NCBI GenBank assembly: GCA_900316905.1
Contig: ONET01000022.1
Span: 1 to 47,012 of the forward strand
Direction: 5' to 3'
DNA: 47,012 nt
DNA from: an uncultured Treponema sp.
GTDB taxonomy: Bacteria > Spirochaetota > Spirochaetia > Treponematales > Treponemataceae
Shown here: piece by piece, positions 8,901 through 16,108 of the stretch
How positions within the stretch are numbered: position 1 is the first letter of the stretch
Layout: the number at the start of each line of letters is the position of its first letter
Translations under genes and position numbers: made by a program
The notes under the pieces: model-generated
The model's database searches: none
The model's input: the letters and a program-made list of their open reading frames with translations, nothing else
What the model was told of the DNA's origin: nothing

Positions 8901-8986
8901 GGCGTTAAGTCCCCAGAAGTATTTCCGCATGAGACCGCCACAGACAAAATGATTGCAATCGCGCACAATTTAAAGAATTTGACCAT
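5963..8986 (-). CDS. Large InlB-repeat lipoprotein with a C-terminal DUF1566-like domain
   Basis: About 1007 residues. The start at 8986 sits 8 nt after AGGAGG; an upstream in-frame ATG is too close to that site. A short signal peptide ends in the lipobox AVSCG, followed by a TP-rich linker (TPVTPMPATPEPVTP). Roughly eight divergent InlB B-repeats follow, each with a GY.L/F core and a phrase such as FVMPNANVEIDVSFK or FAMPDADVTVSATFK. From about residue 900 there is a separate domain with GWYLPTLPELAELLR, YYWTSSQ and SFAVRAIREF, which matches the DUF1566/Lcl C-terminal pattern. It is most likely a lipid-anchored cell-surface protein; ligand unknown. Confidence 0.85.
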   Translation of the reverse strand: MVKFFKLCAIAIILSVAVSCGNTSGDLTPVTPMPATPEPVTPTPATPEPSVLRSVSIFYPGSGASENHGTVTASKTEGIAPGEKIYLTVAPEANYQLDELYVRYYGKGNAANDIDVTDNSFVMPNANVEIDVSFKAQSSTHTVSAQGMQGGSILVFTNNSDQGETCRASKGTTVAILVLPYVGFELDALAASSSGSALTIYQNTFAMPDADVTVSATFKTASESSYTVTAAQGIQNGKVLFSVGESSDNLSLALSKGMTVKVDATPDNGYEFDTLTVKDADGNDIPVTLNTFVMPESNVVVNASFKKIYTITLTKPTNGNIAVETPRDAYATTDGNKTVKAFAGEAIGCYAAPDSGYKLDSYTITGVVGIVESQRNSFDMPESDVTISATFKELVSHSITVSGGANGTVAADKASAKEGEEITLTVTPSTGGAKDYVVESLVAQYSAGGETNSISLSFDKAGGQVKFAMPDGDVSVTATFAERTYSIALDGGITGGSITGFRASGNYAGQKVLLNVKPAAGYKLASKDKISITGASVALDDFYCFTMPKADITIGATFDSYSGEAYGILNNFNYIPGKVSVDQRTGLMPGATVVITIIPPQNQKIKNVKVTDNQYNEVCVVSDEHVFIMPAEIRNNAVALHVEYESTETHNIYMRTSLGSYFINDVPEGSLISKDIPAGAAIDKIIASRVDNVQATSERGTNICLMHQDDTEYWFWVADGDMLVEVDFKAKVKAKPDTIGDIVLKDGTAVARENRGYLSESQKNDAIAVIFYDGKAEFKWLASKFLGSCVLGVGLAEGYGPWCGNYLGSDNGGYIKFNSTAAHPIYIGEGRIYGGHYYYANGEEIHHVQYYGAYNTCVYGATYPQVRFDGLLRGTNTFATVKNSVQKIEQMYAFNFCDGYKDQAGSRVKGTAYETGWYLPTLPELAELLRSVSYLEDVRTTYLDVAGVIYGLRAVNGTKIKNSSDDYYWTSSQARETTQAWLAAGGNAKLLDYSKDASFAVRAIREF

Positions 8987-9082
8987 ATACATCTCCTCCT
9001 TCAAGCAAAAATCTAAAATTTTAGGGAAACTTTAATAAATGAAATGAACCGCAAAACCGCGGCTTTCGACAAGTTTTTTTAT

Positions 9083-9110
9083 ATTATAACAAAAAATAAG
9101 CGTTTGTCAA
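9083..9110 (-). promoter_or_regulatory. Promoter of the InlB-repeat lipoprotein gene
   Basis: On the minus strand, TTGACA (9105-9110) and TATAAT (9083-9088) are separated by 16 nt: two perfect hexamers. The start codon is at 8986, giving a leader of roughly 90 nt with a strong AAGGAGGAG site. Confidence 0.85.
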
Positions 9111-9118
9111 CAAAAAAA

Positions 9119-9146
9119 AGCCGACCCGAAAGGGCCGGCTTTTTTA
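9119..9146 (-). terminator. Terminator between the dikinase and the InlB lipoprotein
   Basis: The stem GCCGACCC/GGGCCGGC (one mismatch) closes on a GAAA tetraloop and is flanked by runs of A and T, so it works in either direction. It ends leftward transcripts from the pyruvate phosphate dikinase gene just upstream of the next promoter. Two further stems lie between it and the gene: GTCAAGGC/GCCTTGAC (about 9154-9183) and a perfect 11-bp TTGAGGCGCGA/TCGCGCCTCAA (9192-9222). Confidence 0.8.
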
Positions 9147-9226
9147 CGTCTGGTCAAGGCGCGCTGCGCTTAAAGCCTTGACTCAGCCGTTTTGAGGCGC
9201 GAAGAATATCGTCGCGCCTCAATCGC

Positions 9227-12058
9227 TTATTTCTTTGCCTTCTTGGCAGCAGGCTTTTTGGCGGCCGCTTTCTTGGCGGCGGGCTTTTTAGCCGCAGGTT
9301 TCTTGGCAGCGGCCTTTTTGGCGGCGGGCTTTTTGGCGCCAGCTTTGGCAGCCTTTCCAGCCTTGGCAGCCTTGATTACAGCCTGAGCTCCGGCCAAGCG
9401 GGCCAAGGGCACGCGGAACGGAGAGCAAGAAACGTAGTTCAAGCCAAGCTTGTAGCAGAGAGCGATGGAAGCGGGGTCTCCGCCGTGCTCGCCGCAGATT
9501 CCAAGGTGCAAGTCAGACTTGACTGAGCGTCCCTTTTCTTCCGCGATTCCCATCAAAGCTCCAGGACCGTCTTCGTCCAATGTGGTGAAGGGGTCTTCGG
9601 CCAAGATGTTCTGCTTGAGGTAAGAGTCGATGAACTTAGAGTAGTCGTCGCGGCTGAATCCGAACGTTGTCTGAGACAAGTCGTTTGTTCCGAACGAGAA
9701 GAAGTCGGCGTACTCGGCCAACTTGTCCGCTGTAAGGGCGGCGCGGGGGAACTCAACCATAGTTCCAATCTCAAACTTGAGCTTGGTTCCCTTGGCCTTG
9801 TTTACCTTGTCGATTACGGCCAAAGCCTGCTCGCGAATCTGCTTGACTTCGTTGGCGCTCACTACGTTCGGAATCATGATCTGAACGTTGTGCTTAACGC
9901 CTTCGCGGTCCAAGCGGGCTGTGGCCAAAGCGATGGCCTCAACCTGTGTCTCGTAAATCTCAGGATATGTGATGGCCAAGCGGCATCCGCGGTGGCCAAG
10001 CATCGGGTTGTGCTCGTCAAGGGCGGCAACCTTTTCGGCCAACTTGTTGCGGTCAACGTTGAGCTTTTTGGCAAGAGCCTTGAGCTCGGCGTCTGAGTGG
10101 GCCTGGATGAATTCGTTGAGCGGCGGGTCAAGCAAGCGGATAGTAACCGGGCGTCCTTCCATTGTCTTGATGATGTCGTAGAAGTCTTTTTCCTGCAACG
10201 GAAGAATGGCCTTGAGGTTTTCCTTGCGCTCTTCTGTCGTGTCGGAAATAATCATCTTCTGGAAAGAAGTGAGCTTGGGCTCGTCAAAGAACATGTGCTC
10301 TGTGCGGCAAAGACCGATACCGGCGGCTCCAAAGCGGAACGCGTCTTTTGCGTTCTGCGGAGTGTCTCCGTTGGCGCGAACTTCAAAGCCGGCAACTTTC
10401 TTTCCGCTGGCTGTTGTGCGAACTGAAGCCTTGCGGATTTCGTCGGCCCAGCCCAAGAACTTTTCGAGGTCCTTGCTCAATGTGGCGGGAGCTACAGGAA
10501 CAACTCCGTCGTAAACCTTTCCTGTTGATCCGTCGATTGTGAGGAAGTCGCCCTCTCTGTAAGAGTGCTCGCCGATGATGACTTTTCCGCCGCTGAACTT
10601 AACGGCAGAGCATCCGCAAACACAAGCTGTTCCCATACCGCGGGCAACAACGGCGGCGTGTGAAGTGCGTCCGCCAGTAGAAGTCAAGATGCCCTGGGCA
10701 ACGGCCATACCGGCGATGTCGTCCGGAGAAGTTTCCTTGCGAACCAAGAGAACCTTCTTTCCTTCCTTTGACCAAGCGACAGCGTCGTCGGCTGTGAATA
10801 CGATCTGTCCGCATCCAGCTCCCGGAGAAGCGTTAAGACCGGCGGCGATTTCCGTGGCCTTCTTAACAGCGGCGGGATCCAACTGCGGAAGAAGCAACTG
10901 GTTCAACTGTGTGGGCTCTACGCGGAGCAAAGCCTCTTCTTTTGTGATGAGCTTTTCGGCAACCATGTCAACGGCCATCTTAACGGCGGCGGCGCCTGTG
11001 CGCTTTCCGTTGCGGCACTGGAGCATGTAGAGCTTTCCTTCTTCTACTGTGAACTCCATGTCCTGCATGTCGTGATAGTGCTTTTCCAAGCGGTTGCGGA
11101 TTGTGCAAAGCTGGTCGTAAATCTTCTTGTTTGTCTTTTCAAGCTGAGCGAGCTTCTGAGGAGTGCGGATTCCGGCAACAACGTCTTCGCCCTGGGCGTT
11201 CATAAGGTATTCGCCCATGAACTCGTTCACGCCAGTTGAAGGATCGCGGCTGAAGGCAACGCCAGTTCCTGATGTGTCGCCCTTGTTTCCGAATACCATT
11301 GACATAACGGTAACGGCTGTTCCCTTAAGGGCGCCTTCCTTGATTCCGTTCAATTCGCGGTACTTGATGGCGCGGGGGTTCATCCAAGAGCCGAATACGG
11401 CGCCGATGGCTCCCCACATCTGCTTCTGCGGATCCTGGGGGAAGTCTTCGCCCTTCTCTCTCTTGTAGAGAATCTTGTACTTGCTTACGATTTCCTTAAG
11501 CTCGTCTGTAGTGAGCTCTGTGTCCTGCTTGATTCCGCGGTGAGACTTGACTTCGTCAATGATCTTTTCGAACTTGGCGTGCTCAACTCCCATGGCTACG
11601 TCGCCGAACATCTGGATAAAGCGGCGATAGGCGTCCCAAGCGAAGCGGGGGTTTCCAGTCTTGGCGGCAAGTCCTTCGACTGACTTGTCGTTCAAGCCGA
11701 GGTTCAAGATTGTGTCCATCATGCCGGGCATAGAGATGGCGGCTCCAGAGCGAACTGAAACAAGGAGAGGATCCTTTTCGTCGCCGAGCTTTTTGCCCAT
11801 GACCTTTTCCAACTTGGCGAGGTACTTGGCCACTTCGCCGTTGGGTCCTTCAAGGCCGGCCGGGTACTTTCTTCCCAACTTGTAGTATTCCTGGCAAACG
11901 TCAGTTGTGATTGTGAATCCAGGAGGAACAGGAAGGCTCAAAGGGGCCTTGGCCATTTGGGCAAGGTTGGCTCCCTTGCCGCCGAGATCGGCGCGCATCG
12001 ACTCATCGCCGTCCGCGTCGCCATTGCCGAAAAAGTAAACATACTTGGTTTTTGCCAT
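9227..12058 (-). CDS. ppdK: Pyruvate phosphate dikinase with a lysine/alanine-rich tail
   Basis: About 943 residues; the start at 12058 (MAKTKYVYFFGNG) follows GGAG. It catalyses reversible conversion of pyruvate, ATP and phosphate to phosphoenolpyruvate, AMP and pyrophosphate, a key glycolytic step in many anaerobes. Visible parts are the N-terminal ATP-grasp region (DLGGKGANLAQM, SVRSGAAISMPGMMDT), the swivelling phosphohistidine domain (STGGRTSHAAVVARG, catalytic His) and the C-terminal PEP barrel (GLCRTEHMFF, GTMVEFPRAAL, FFSFGTNDLSQ, LGICGEHGGD with the catalytic Cys). The family normally ends soon after PLARLAGAQA. Here about 45 extra residues of AAKK/PAAKK repeats follow, like a histone H1 tail. 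It is a single-gene unit with its own promoter and terminator. Confidence 0.97.
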   Translation of the reverse strand: MAKTKYVYFFGNGDADGDESMRADLGGKGANLAQMAKAPLSLPVPPGFTITTDVCQEYYKLGRKYPAGLEGPNGEVAKYLAKLEKVMGKKLGDEKDPLLVSVRSGAAISMPGMMDTILNLGLNDKSVEGLAAKTGNPRFAWDAYRRFIQMFGDVAMGVEHAKFEKIIDEVKSHRGIKQDTELTTDELKEIVSKYKILYKREKGEDFPQDPQKQMWGAIGAVFGSWMNPRAIKYRELNGIKEGALKGTAVTVMSMVFGNKGDTSGTGVAFSRDPSTGVNEFMGEYLMNAQGEDVVAGIRTPQKLAQLEKTNKKIYDQLCTIRNRLEKHYHDMQDMEFTVEEGKLYMLQCRNGKRTGAAAVKMAVDMVAEKLITKEEALLRVEPTQLNQLLLPQLDPAAVKKATEIAAGLNASPGAGCGQIVFTADDAVAWSKEGKKVLLVRKETSPDDIAGMAVAQGILTSTGGRTSHAAVVARGMGTACVCGCSAVKFSGGKVIIGEHSYREGDFLTIDGSTGKVYDGVVPVAPATLSKDLEKFLGWADEIRKASVRTTASGKKVAGFEVRANGDTPQNAKDAFRFGAAGIGLCRTEHMFFDEPKLTSFQKMIISDTTEERKENLKAILPLQEKDFYDIIKTMEGRPVTIRLLDPPLNEFIQAHSDAELKALAKKLNVDRNKLAEKVAALDEHNPMLGHRGCRLAITYPEIYETQVEAIALATARLDREGVKHNVQIMIPNVVSANEVKQIREQALAVIDKVNKAKGTKLKFEIGTMVEFPRAALTADKLAEYADFFSFGTNDLSQTTFGFSRDDYSKFIDSYLKQNILAEDPFTTLDEDGPGALMGIAEEKGRSVKSDLHLGICGEHGGDPASIALCYKLGLNYVSCSPFRVPLARLAGAQAVIKAAKAGKAAKAGAKKPAAKKAAAKKPAAKKPAAKKAAAKKPAAKKAKK

Positions 12059-12097
12059 GGTAGGTAACACTCCGTTAAAAATAGATATATAGAAATA

Positions 12098-12126
12098 ATT
12101 TTACTTCAAAAGCCGCATGTTGTCAA
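12098..12126 (-). promoter_or_regulatory. Promoter of ppdK
   Basis: Minus strand: TTGACA at 12121-12126 and TAAAAT at 12098-12103, spaced 17 nt. The start codon lies at 12058, leaving a leader of about 35 nt. Confidence 0.85.
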
Positions 12127-12214
12127 TTGAATTTACGTGTATTTTCAAAGAATTCGGGCTTTTGCAAAGGATGAAATCTAGCGTAAACGGCGATTCTGCG
12201 CTAGAATGAAAAGC

Positions 12215-13594
12215 ATGGAAAACACAAAAAGAGAGACTTTCAAGTCAAGAATCGGATTCATCATGACGGCGGCTGGCTGCGCCATAGGATTGGGGAACGT
12301 GTGGCGCTTCCCCTTTATAACCGGACAGTACGGAGGCGCGGCCTTTGTCTTGTTCTACCTTTTGTTTTTGGTCATTTTGGGCCTGCCCGTAATGACGATG
12401 GAATTTGCCGTTGGCCACGCCAGCGGAAAGAGCGCCGTCCGCTCCTTCCACGCGCTTGAGCCAAAAGGAAGCCAATGGCACCAGTACGGCCACTTCGCCG
12501 CCGCGGGAAACTACCTTTTGATGATGTTCTACACCGCCGTCGCCGGCTAGATGTTCGCCTACACGCTAAAGAGCGCGCAGGGTCTTTTTGCCGGAGCCGC
12601 GCCCCAACAAGTCGCCCAAGCTTTTGGCGACATGCTGGCCAATCCCGGAGAGCAAATATTTTGGATGGCCTTTGTGACGCTGGCCGGCTTTTTGATTTGC
12701 TTGGGCGGATTGAAGAATGGCGTTGAAAAGGCGTCCACGATAATCATGACAAGCCTTTTGGTCTTGATGCTGCTTTTGGTGGCGCGCGCGGTCACGCTTC
12801 CCGGCGCCGGAAAGGGCTTGGAGTTCTACCTTAAGCCGGACTTTTCAAAAATGGTTCAAAACGGAATCGGCGAAGTCATTTTCGCGGCGATGGGCCAAGC
12901 CTTCTTTACCCTTTCTTTGGGAATCGGAGCCATAGCGATTTTTGGAAGCTACATCGACAAGGAAAAGTCTCTTGCCGGCGAGGCGACAACCGTAATAGCG
13001 CTGGACACCTTCGTGGCGCTGATGGCGGGCTTTATCATTCTTCCGACTTGCTTTGCCTTTGGGGTGAACCCAGGCCAGGGACCGGGACTGATTTTTGTCA
13101 CCCTGCCCAATATCTTTAACACGATGCCTTTGGGCCGCTTGTGGGGAACGATATTCTTTGTCTTTATGTCGTTCGCGGCGCTTTCAACTGTAATCGCGGT
13201 TTTTGAAAACATCATCGCTTTTTCCATGGACGCGCGCGGCTGGTCAAGAAGCAAGGCGGTTTGGGTGAACATGGTTGTCGTCTTTGTCCTTTCTATTCCG
13301 TGCGTGCTGGGCTTTAACATTTGGAGCAAGGCGGCCATTCCGGGCATTGGCGGAATCCAGGACATCGAGGACTTCATCGTGTCCAACAACTTGCTTCCGC
13401 TTGGCTCATTGCTCTACGTAATTTTCTGCGTGTCAAAGCGCGGCTGGGGCTGGGATAACTTTATCGCCGAAGCCAACACAGGAAGCGGACTCAAGTTCTC
13501 GCCCGCCCTCCGCTTTTACGCCAAGTGGATTTTGCCGATCATCATCGTCGCCATTTGGCTTGTCGGCTACGCGCAAAAGTTCTTCTTAAAGTAA
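12215..13594 (+). pseudogene. Sodium-dependent amino-acid transporter (NSS family) split by an in-frame TAG
   Basis: Reading through the TAG at 12548-12550 gives one continuous protein of about 459 residues, the normal length for bacterial neurotransmitter:sodium symporters. TM1 carries the family signature AIGLGNVWRFPF. The stop falls in FYTAVAG-*-MFAYTLKSA, where the family almost always has GW, so TGG to TAG is the simplest change. The rest has the usual membrane segments (GLGIGAIAIFGSYI, AALMAGFIILPTCFAFG, FFVFMSFAALSTVIAVFEN). If read as two pieces, neither could fold as a transporter. The start at 12215 has no clear ribosome site; a TAGAAT lies 7 nt upstream. Suppression of the amber codon cannot be excluded. 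Confidence 0.85.
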
Positions 13595-13610
13595 AAAAAT
13601 CGGCGGCTCT

Positions 13611-13682
13611 CAGCGTCCGACTAGGACGCGGTGAGACCGCTCGAACAAAAAGCTATGGTCTTGCAAGTAACAATGCGAGCGA
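13611..13682 (+). repeat. Structured repeat R2, copy 1
   Basis: Starts 17 bases after the transporter stop. It has a GCGTCC..GGACGC stem, then GAGACCGCTCGAACAAAAAG, a variable stretch, GCAAGTAACAAT and GCGAGC, so CGCTCG near the middle can pair with CGAGC near the end. A second copy with the same order lies 17 nt after another gene (16037-16106). The rest of the intergenic region to 13784 is AT-rich with nothing else recognisable. Confidence 0.7.
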
Positions 13683-13784
13683 AAATTTTTGTATTTTTTT
13701 TCAAAGAGGCAAAGGCTACAAAATAAGCAAAATTTACTACCTGCCGATTTTTCCTTTTTTTGAGAAATAGTTATAAAAATCCCA

Positions 13785-14456
13785 TTACTCTAAACACTCT
13801 ACCCCAATTATTCTTGCTACATAATTCGTTTTATAATAACCAAAAGCATCTTTGTTCTTCCACTCATAAATTTCACTTGTATACAAATTGAAATTCCCCG
13901 AATGCTTCTCACCAATGTTATCCAAAACCTTTTCAAACAACGATTCACTTATTGTAAAAACTAATGAACCGTCTTCGTATGGATCATCTGAAAATGCCGA
14001 AAACTGCTTTGGATTGAAAACTCGTATAGTATAAATATTCTCACCAAAAGACTTCCCCTTTTTAGTCCACAATGAAATTTCCAACAACTTTATTCTTTTT
14101 CCGTTATACCTTGCTGGAAAATTTTTTAGTTTCGCAAAGTCAACAGTTTCAAATTTATCCGATTCGGCGTATTCATACCACTGCTCTGATTTTAGAAGCT
14201 TACTTTCCGAAACAGCGTTATATTCAGAATAAATATAATTTGCTGGCATAAACCGCGCCTTATACATATAATACCCGACCACACACAACACAATGACAAC
14301 AACAATAATCCCTGCCGTTAAAAAACTATGTTTTTCTTTTTTTCCTGTAGGCGACAATTCTGTCTCAAATTCATTTTCTTTGTTTTCTGTTTTTTTTCTT
14401 TTACTTACTCCATAAATAATAAGAGATACAATTACAATAGTTATCAACCAATCCAT
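13785..14456 (-). CDS. Hypothetical membrane protein, 223 aa
   Basis: The start at 14456 (MDWLITIVIVSLIIYGV) follows AAGGAGTTTTT and fits better than upstream in-frame codons that overlap the previous gene. A first membrane helix spans residues 2-17, a charged Lys/Glu linker follows, a second helix (FLTAGIIVVVIVLCVVGYYMY) lies near 47-67, and a soluble C-terminal domain of about 150 residues ends in ARIIGVECLE. It follows the signal-peptide protein gene with a 16-nt gap, so the pair is an operon. Base composition is AT-richer than the metabolic genes around it. I do not recognise a family. Confidence 0.7.
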   Translation of the reverse strand: MDWLITIVIVSLIIYGVSKRKKTENKENEFETELSPTGKKEKHSFLTAGIIVVVIVLCVVGYYMYKARFMPANYIYSEYNAVSESKLLKSEQWYEYAESDKFETVDFAKLKNFPARYNGKRIKLLEISLWTKKGKSFGENIYTIRVFNPKQFSAFSDDPYEDGSLVFTISESLFEKVLDNIGEKHSGNFNLYTSEIYEWKNKDAFGYYKTNYVARIIGVECLE

Positions 14457-14472
14457 AAAAACTCCTTGTGCA

Positions 14473-15009
14473 CTACAACTCAATGTTCTCCGCTTCAGCA
14501 GATTGCATTTCCTTTAAGATCAAACGCGAATAATATTCAACAAAAATCCATTCACCCATTTTTGCGCCAAAACCATTAATTTTATTATTCACCGAAAGCG
14601 TTACAAACAAATCCGACGAAGCTAGCCATTGATATCCAAATTTAACTTTTTCATCTTTTTCCATTTCAAAATACACTTTTCCATACTTGGCAATCAGTTT
14701 TTCAGACAAAGCGTTGAATTGCTGTTGTGTCATGTCATCGTAGATGACTCTAACAAAATAGAGCTTCTTATTATAAAAACGAAAAACTCTTGTAACAGAG
14801 TCGGACACTGCCGTCCAACATTCTTCGCCTGATTGACAAGCGACATCCCATTCCCTTGAAAGATTGGAATACTTGTTCTTCACTTTCTCAACAGAAGAAC
14901 CCCATTGCAAATCCTCATATCCGTCAATGAATTTTTTCGAACCGTTCGATTGAGCGTACAAGGCTAATGAACAGAGCAGAATAAAAATTCCAACAAAAAA
15001 CTTCCTCAT
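14473..15009 (-). CDS. Hypothetical exported protein, 178 aa
   Basis: Residues 1-20 are a signal peptide (RKFFVGIFILLCSLALYAQ). The mature part holds an early GYEDLQWGSSVEKVKNKY phrase, similar to the short 'WG.s..eV' modules of exported treponemal proteins of unknown function, followed by an alternating beta/alpha region with FVRVIYDDMTQQQFNAL and EKLIAKYGK. Two Cys (CQSGEEC) may form a disulfide. Its promoter is covered by the 15022-15047 operator, so it is probably controlled by the divergent XRE regulator. The periplasmic location is inferred from the signal peptide. Confidence 0.7.
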   Translation of the reverse strand: MRKFFVGIFILLCSLALYAQSNGSKKFIDGYEDLQWGSSVEKVKNKYSNLSREWDVACQSGEECWTAVSDSVTRVFRFYNKKLYFVRVIYDDMTQQQFNALSEKLIAKYGKVYFEMEKDEKVKFGYQWLASSDLFVTLSVNNKINGFGAKMGEWIFVEYYSRLILKEMQSAEAENIEL

Positions 15010-15021
15010 AACAACACCTCT

Positions 15022-15081
15022 TATAATAGTGACATATCACTATTATACCGCACTTTCTAAAATTAGTGAAGTATCACTAAT
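15022..15081. promoter_or_regulatory. Paired TAGTGA-N4-TCACTA operators between divergent genes
   Basis: Two palindromes with the same core lie between the exported-protein gene (left) and the XRE gene (right). The first is 15022-15047 (26 bp, one central mismatch pair, core AATAGTGACATATCACTATT). The second is 15062-15081 (ATTAGTGAAGTATCACTAAT). Centres are about 37 bp apart. The leftward -10 (TATAAT on the minus strand, 15042-15047) lies inside the first operator; the second lies where the rightward -35 would be. A further half-site, GTTAGTG, starts at 15091. This fits repression of both directions by the XRE protein encoded to the right. Confidence 0.7.
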
Positions 15082-15112
15082 GTAAAAATTGTTAGTGTTT
15101 TATCATCTTGAT

Positions 15113-15355
15113 ATGGACACGAAAGAGGCTGTGGCGAACAGAATAAGACAATTGTGCGACGAGCGCGGAATCACGCCCAACGGCCTCAGCAACTTGGCGG
15201 CAGTTCCGCAAGCAACGATAAAAAGCATTCTCAATTTTGAAAGCAAAAATGCCGGCGTAGTCACGCTCAAAAAGATTTGCGACGGCTTTGAAATCACTCT
15301 TGGCCAATTCTTTTCCACGCCAGAATTCGACAGCTTGGAACAGGAAATTATTTAA
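15113..15355 (+). CDS. XRE/Cro-CI type transcriptional regulator
   Basis: An 80-residue single-domain helix-turn-helix protein. Helix 2 is TPNGLSNLAAV and the recognition helix is PQATIKSILNFES, followed by VTLKKICDGFEITLGQFF, the usual end of HTH_3 domains. The ATG at 15113 opens directly on MDTKEAVANRIRQL. There is no ribosome site, and a TATCAT at 15101-15106 ends 6 nt before it, suggesting a leaderless mRNA as for phage cI repressors. Its likely targets are the two palindromes immediately upstream, which would give autoregulation and control of the divergent pair. Confidence 0.85.
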   Translation: MDTKEAVANRIRQLCDERGITPNGLSNLAAVPQATIKSILNFESKNAGVVTLKKICDGFEITLGQFFSTPEFDSLEQEII

Positions 15356-15368
15356 ATTATTTAAATTA

Positions 15369-15397
15369 TTGTCCTTTTAGCAAAACCGCGCTATAAT
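15369..15397 (+). promoter_or_regulatory. Promoter of the toxin-antitoxin pair
   Basis: TTGTCC (15369-15374) and TATAAT (15392-15397) are 17 nt apart, followed by AGGAGG in front of the antitoxin ATG at 15426. The stretch just upstream (from 15347) is a tandem AAATTATTT repeat. Confidence 0.7.
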
Positions 15398-15425
15398 AAA
15401 TCAAATTTCTATCAGGAGGCGCAAT

Positions 15426-15647
15426 ATGTTGAAAAGTGTTCACGCATATTATGATGGACGCAAATATGTAACGCAAGGAAATATCGCGGTAAAGCCAAAT
15501 CAACGCGTAATCATAACTTTTCTTGACGAATTTGAACCGCCAAAACGCAACTTAAAAAAATATGTCGGAAAAATAAGCGCGTCTGATTCTATTTTAGTGT
15601 CAAAAGCCGTAGCGGAAGGCCGCAAGGTAGATTCCAATGAATGGTAA
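15426..15647 (+). CDS. Antitoxin of a VapBC-like pair
   Basis: A 73-residue protein behind a strong AGGAGGCGCAAT site. The N-terminal half (VHAYYDGRKYVTQG, VKPNQRVIITFLDE) looks like the small beta-strand-rich antitoxins found before PIN toxins; the C-terminal half (SASDSILVSKAVAEGRKVD) is the part expected to bind the toxin. Its stop overlaps the toxin start by 11 nt, typical of type II pairs with coupled translation. Assignment rests mostly on the PIN-domain neighbour, as the sequence alone is too short to name an antitoxin family. Confidence 0.7.
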   Translation: MLKSVHAYYDGRKYVTQGNIAVKPNQRVIITFLDEFEPPKRNLKKYVGKISASDSILVSKAVAEGRKVDSNEW

Positions 15648-16020
15648 GCTTCTCGACACAAATGTCATCATTCGTTACATAAACGACGAAGGCAATCTTG
15701 ATGACATTTTTGAAGAAGAAAATTTGTACTTTTCTTCAATTACGCTCGGAGAATTGCTTTTTGGCGCTGAATGTTCCCAAAAGAAAAATGAAAATGCAAA
15801 AGTCTATTCAGACTTTTGCCGCGAACTGGAAGAAATCAAGCCCGATTCACAAATTGCGCCATTTTACGCAAAAATCAAAGCGCAACTCAAAATCGACGGC
15901 CACCCCATACCTGAAAACGACATTTGGATAGCGGCATGCGCAATGGCCAATAATATATCCGTTGTCACAGCCGACAAACACTTTTCCTTTATAAAAGGAA
16001 TCACTGTAGAAAACCAATAG
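15637..16020 (+). CDS. PIN-domain toxin (VapC-like ribonuclease)
   Basis: A 127-residue PIN domain. The metal-binding acidic residues appear in order: KLLDTNVIIRYI (first Asp), ITLGELLFGAE (Glu), PENDIWIAACAMA (Asp) and VVTADKHFSFIKGI (last Asp). These four positions are the complete VapC active site, so the enzyme looks intact. It would cleave RNA, usually tRNA or rRNA, when not bound by its antitoxin. It lies in an operon with the antitoxin gene and is followed after 16 nt by an R2 repeat. Confidence 0.9.
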   Translation: MNGKLLDTNVIIRYINDEGNLDDIFEEENLYFSSITLGELLFGAECSQKKNENAKVYSDFCRELEEIKPDSQIAPFYAKIKAQLKIDGHPIPENDIWIAACAMANNISVVTADKHFSFIKGITVENQ

Positions 16021-16036
16021 TCATTGCGCCAACAAG

Positions 16037-16106
16037 CAGCGTCCGCAAGGACGCGGCGAAACCGCTCGAACAAAAAGTTGCTGAATTACAAGCAACGGCA
16101 CGAGCG
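16037..16106 (+). repeat. Structured repeat R2, copy 2
   Basis: CAGCGTCCGCAAGGACGCGG, then GAAACCGCTCGAACAAAAAG, a GTTGCT..AGCAAC hairpin and CACGAGCG. Same order and spacing as the copy at 13611-13682, with a shorter first loop. It occupies the gap between convergent vapC and the acyl-CoA synthetase remnant, so it could act as a structured 3' end for either. Confidence 0.7.
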
Positions 16107-16108
16107 GA

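Noticed and set aside
9230..9370. GC-rich repeats at the dikinase 3' end as a possible CRISPR or satellite array
   Set aside because: The repeats are in frame with the dikinase and encode AAKK/PAAKK units; there are no spacers.
13785..15009. The two small envelope genes beside the XRE gene as a toxin-antitoxin module
   Set aside because: One product has a signal peptide and the other two membrane helices with a large soluble domain; neither looks like a toxin or an antitoxin, and the regulator is divergent.
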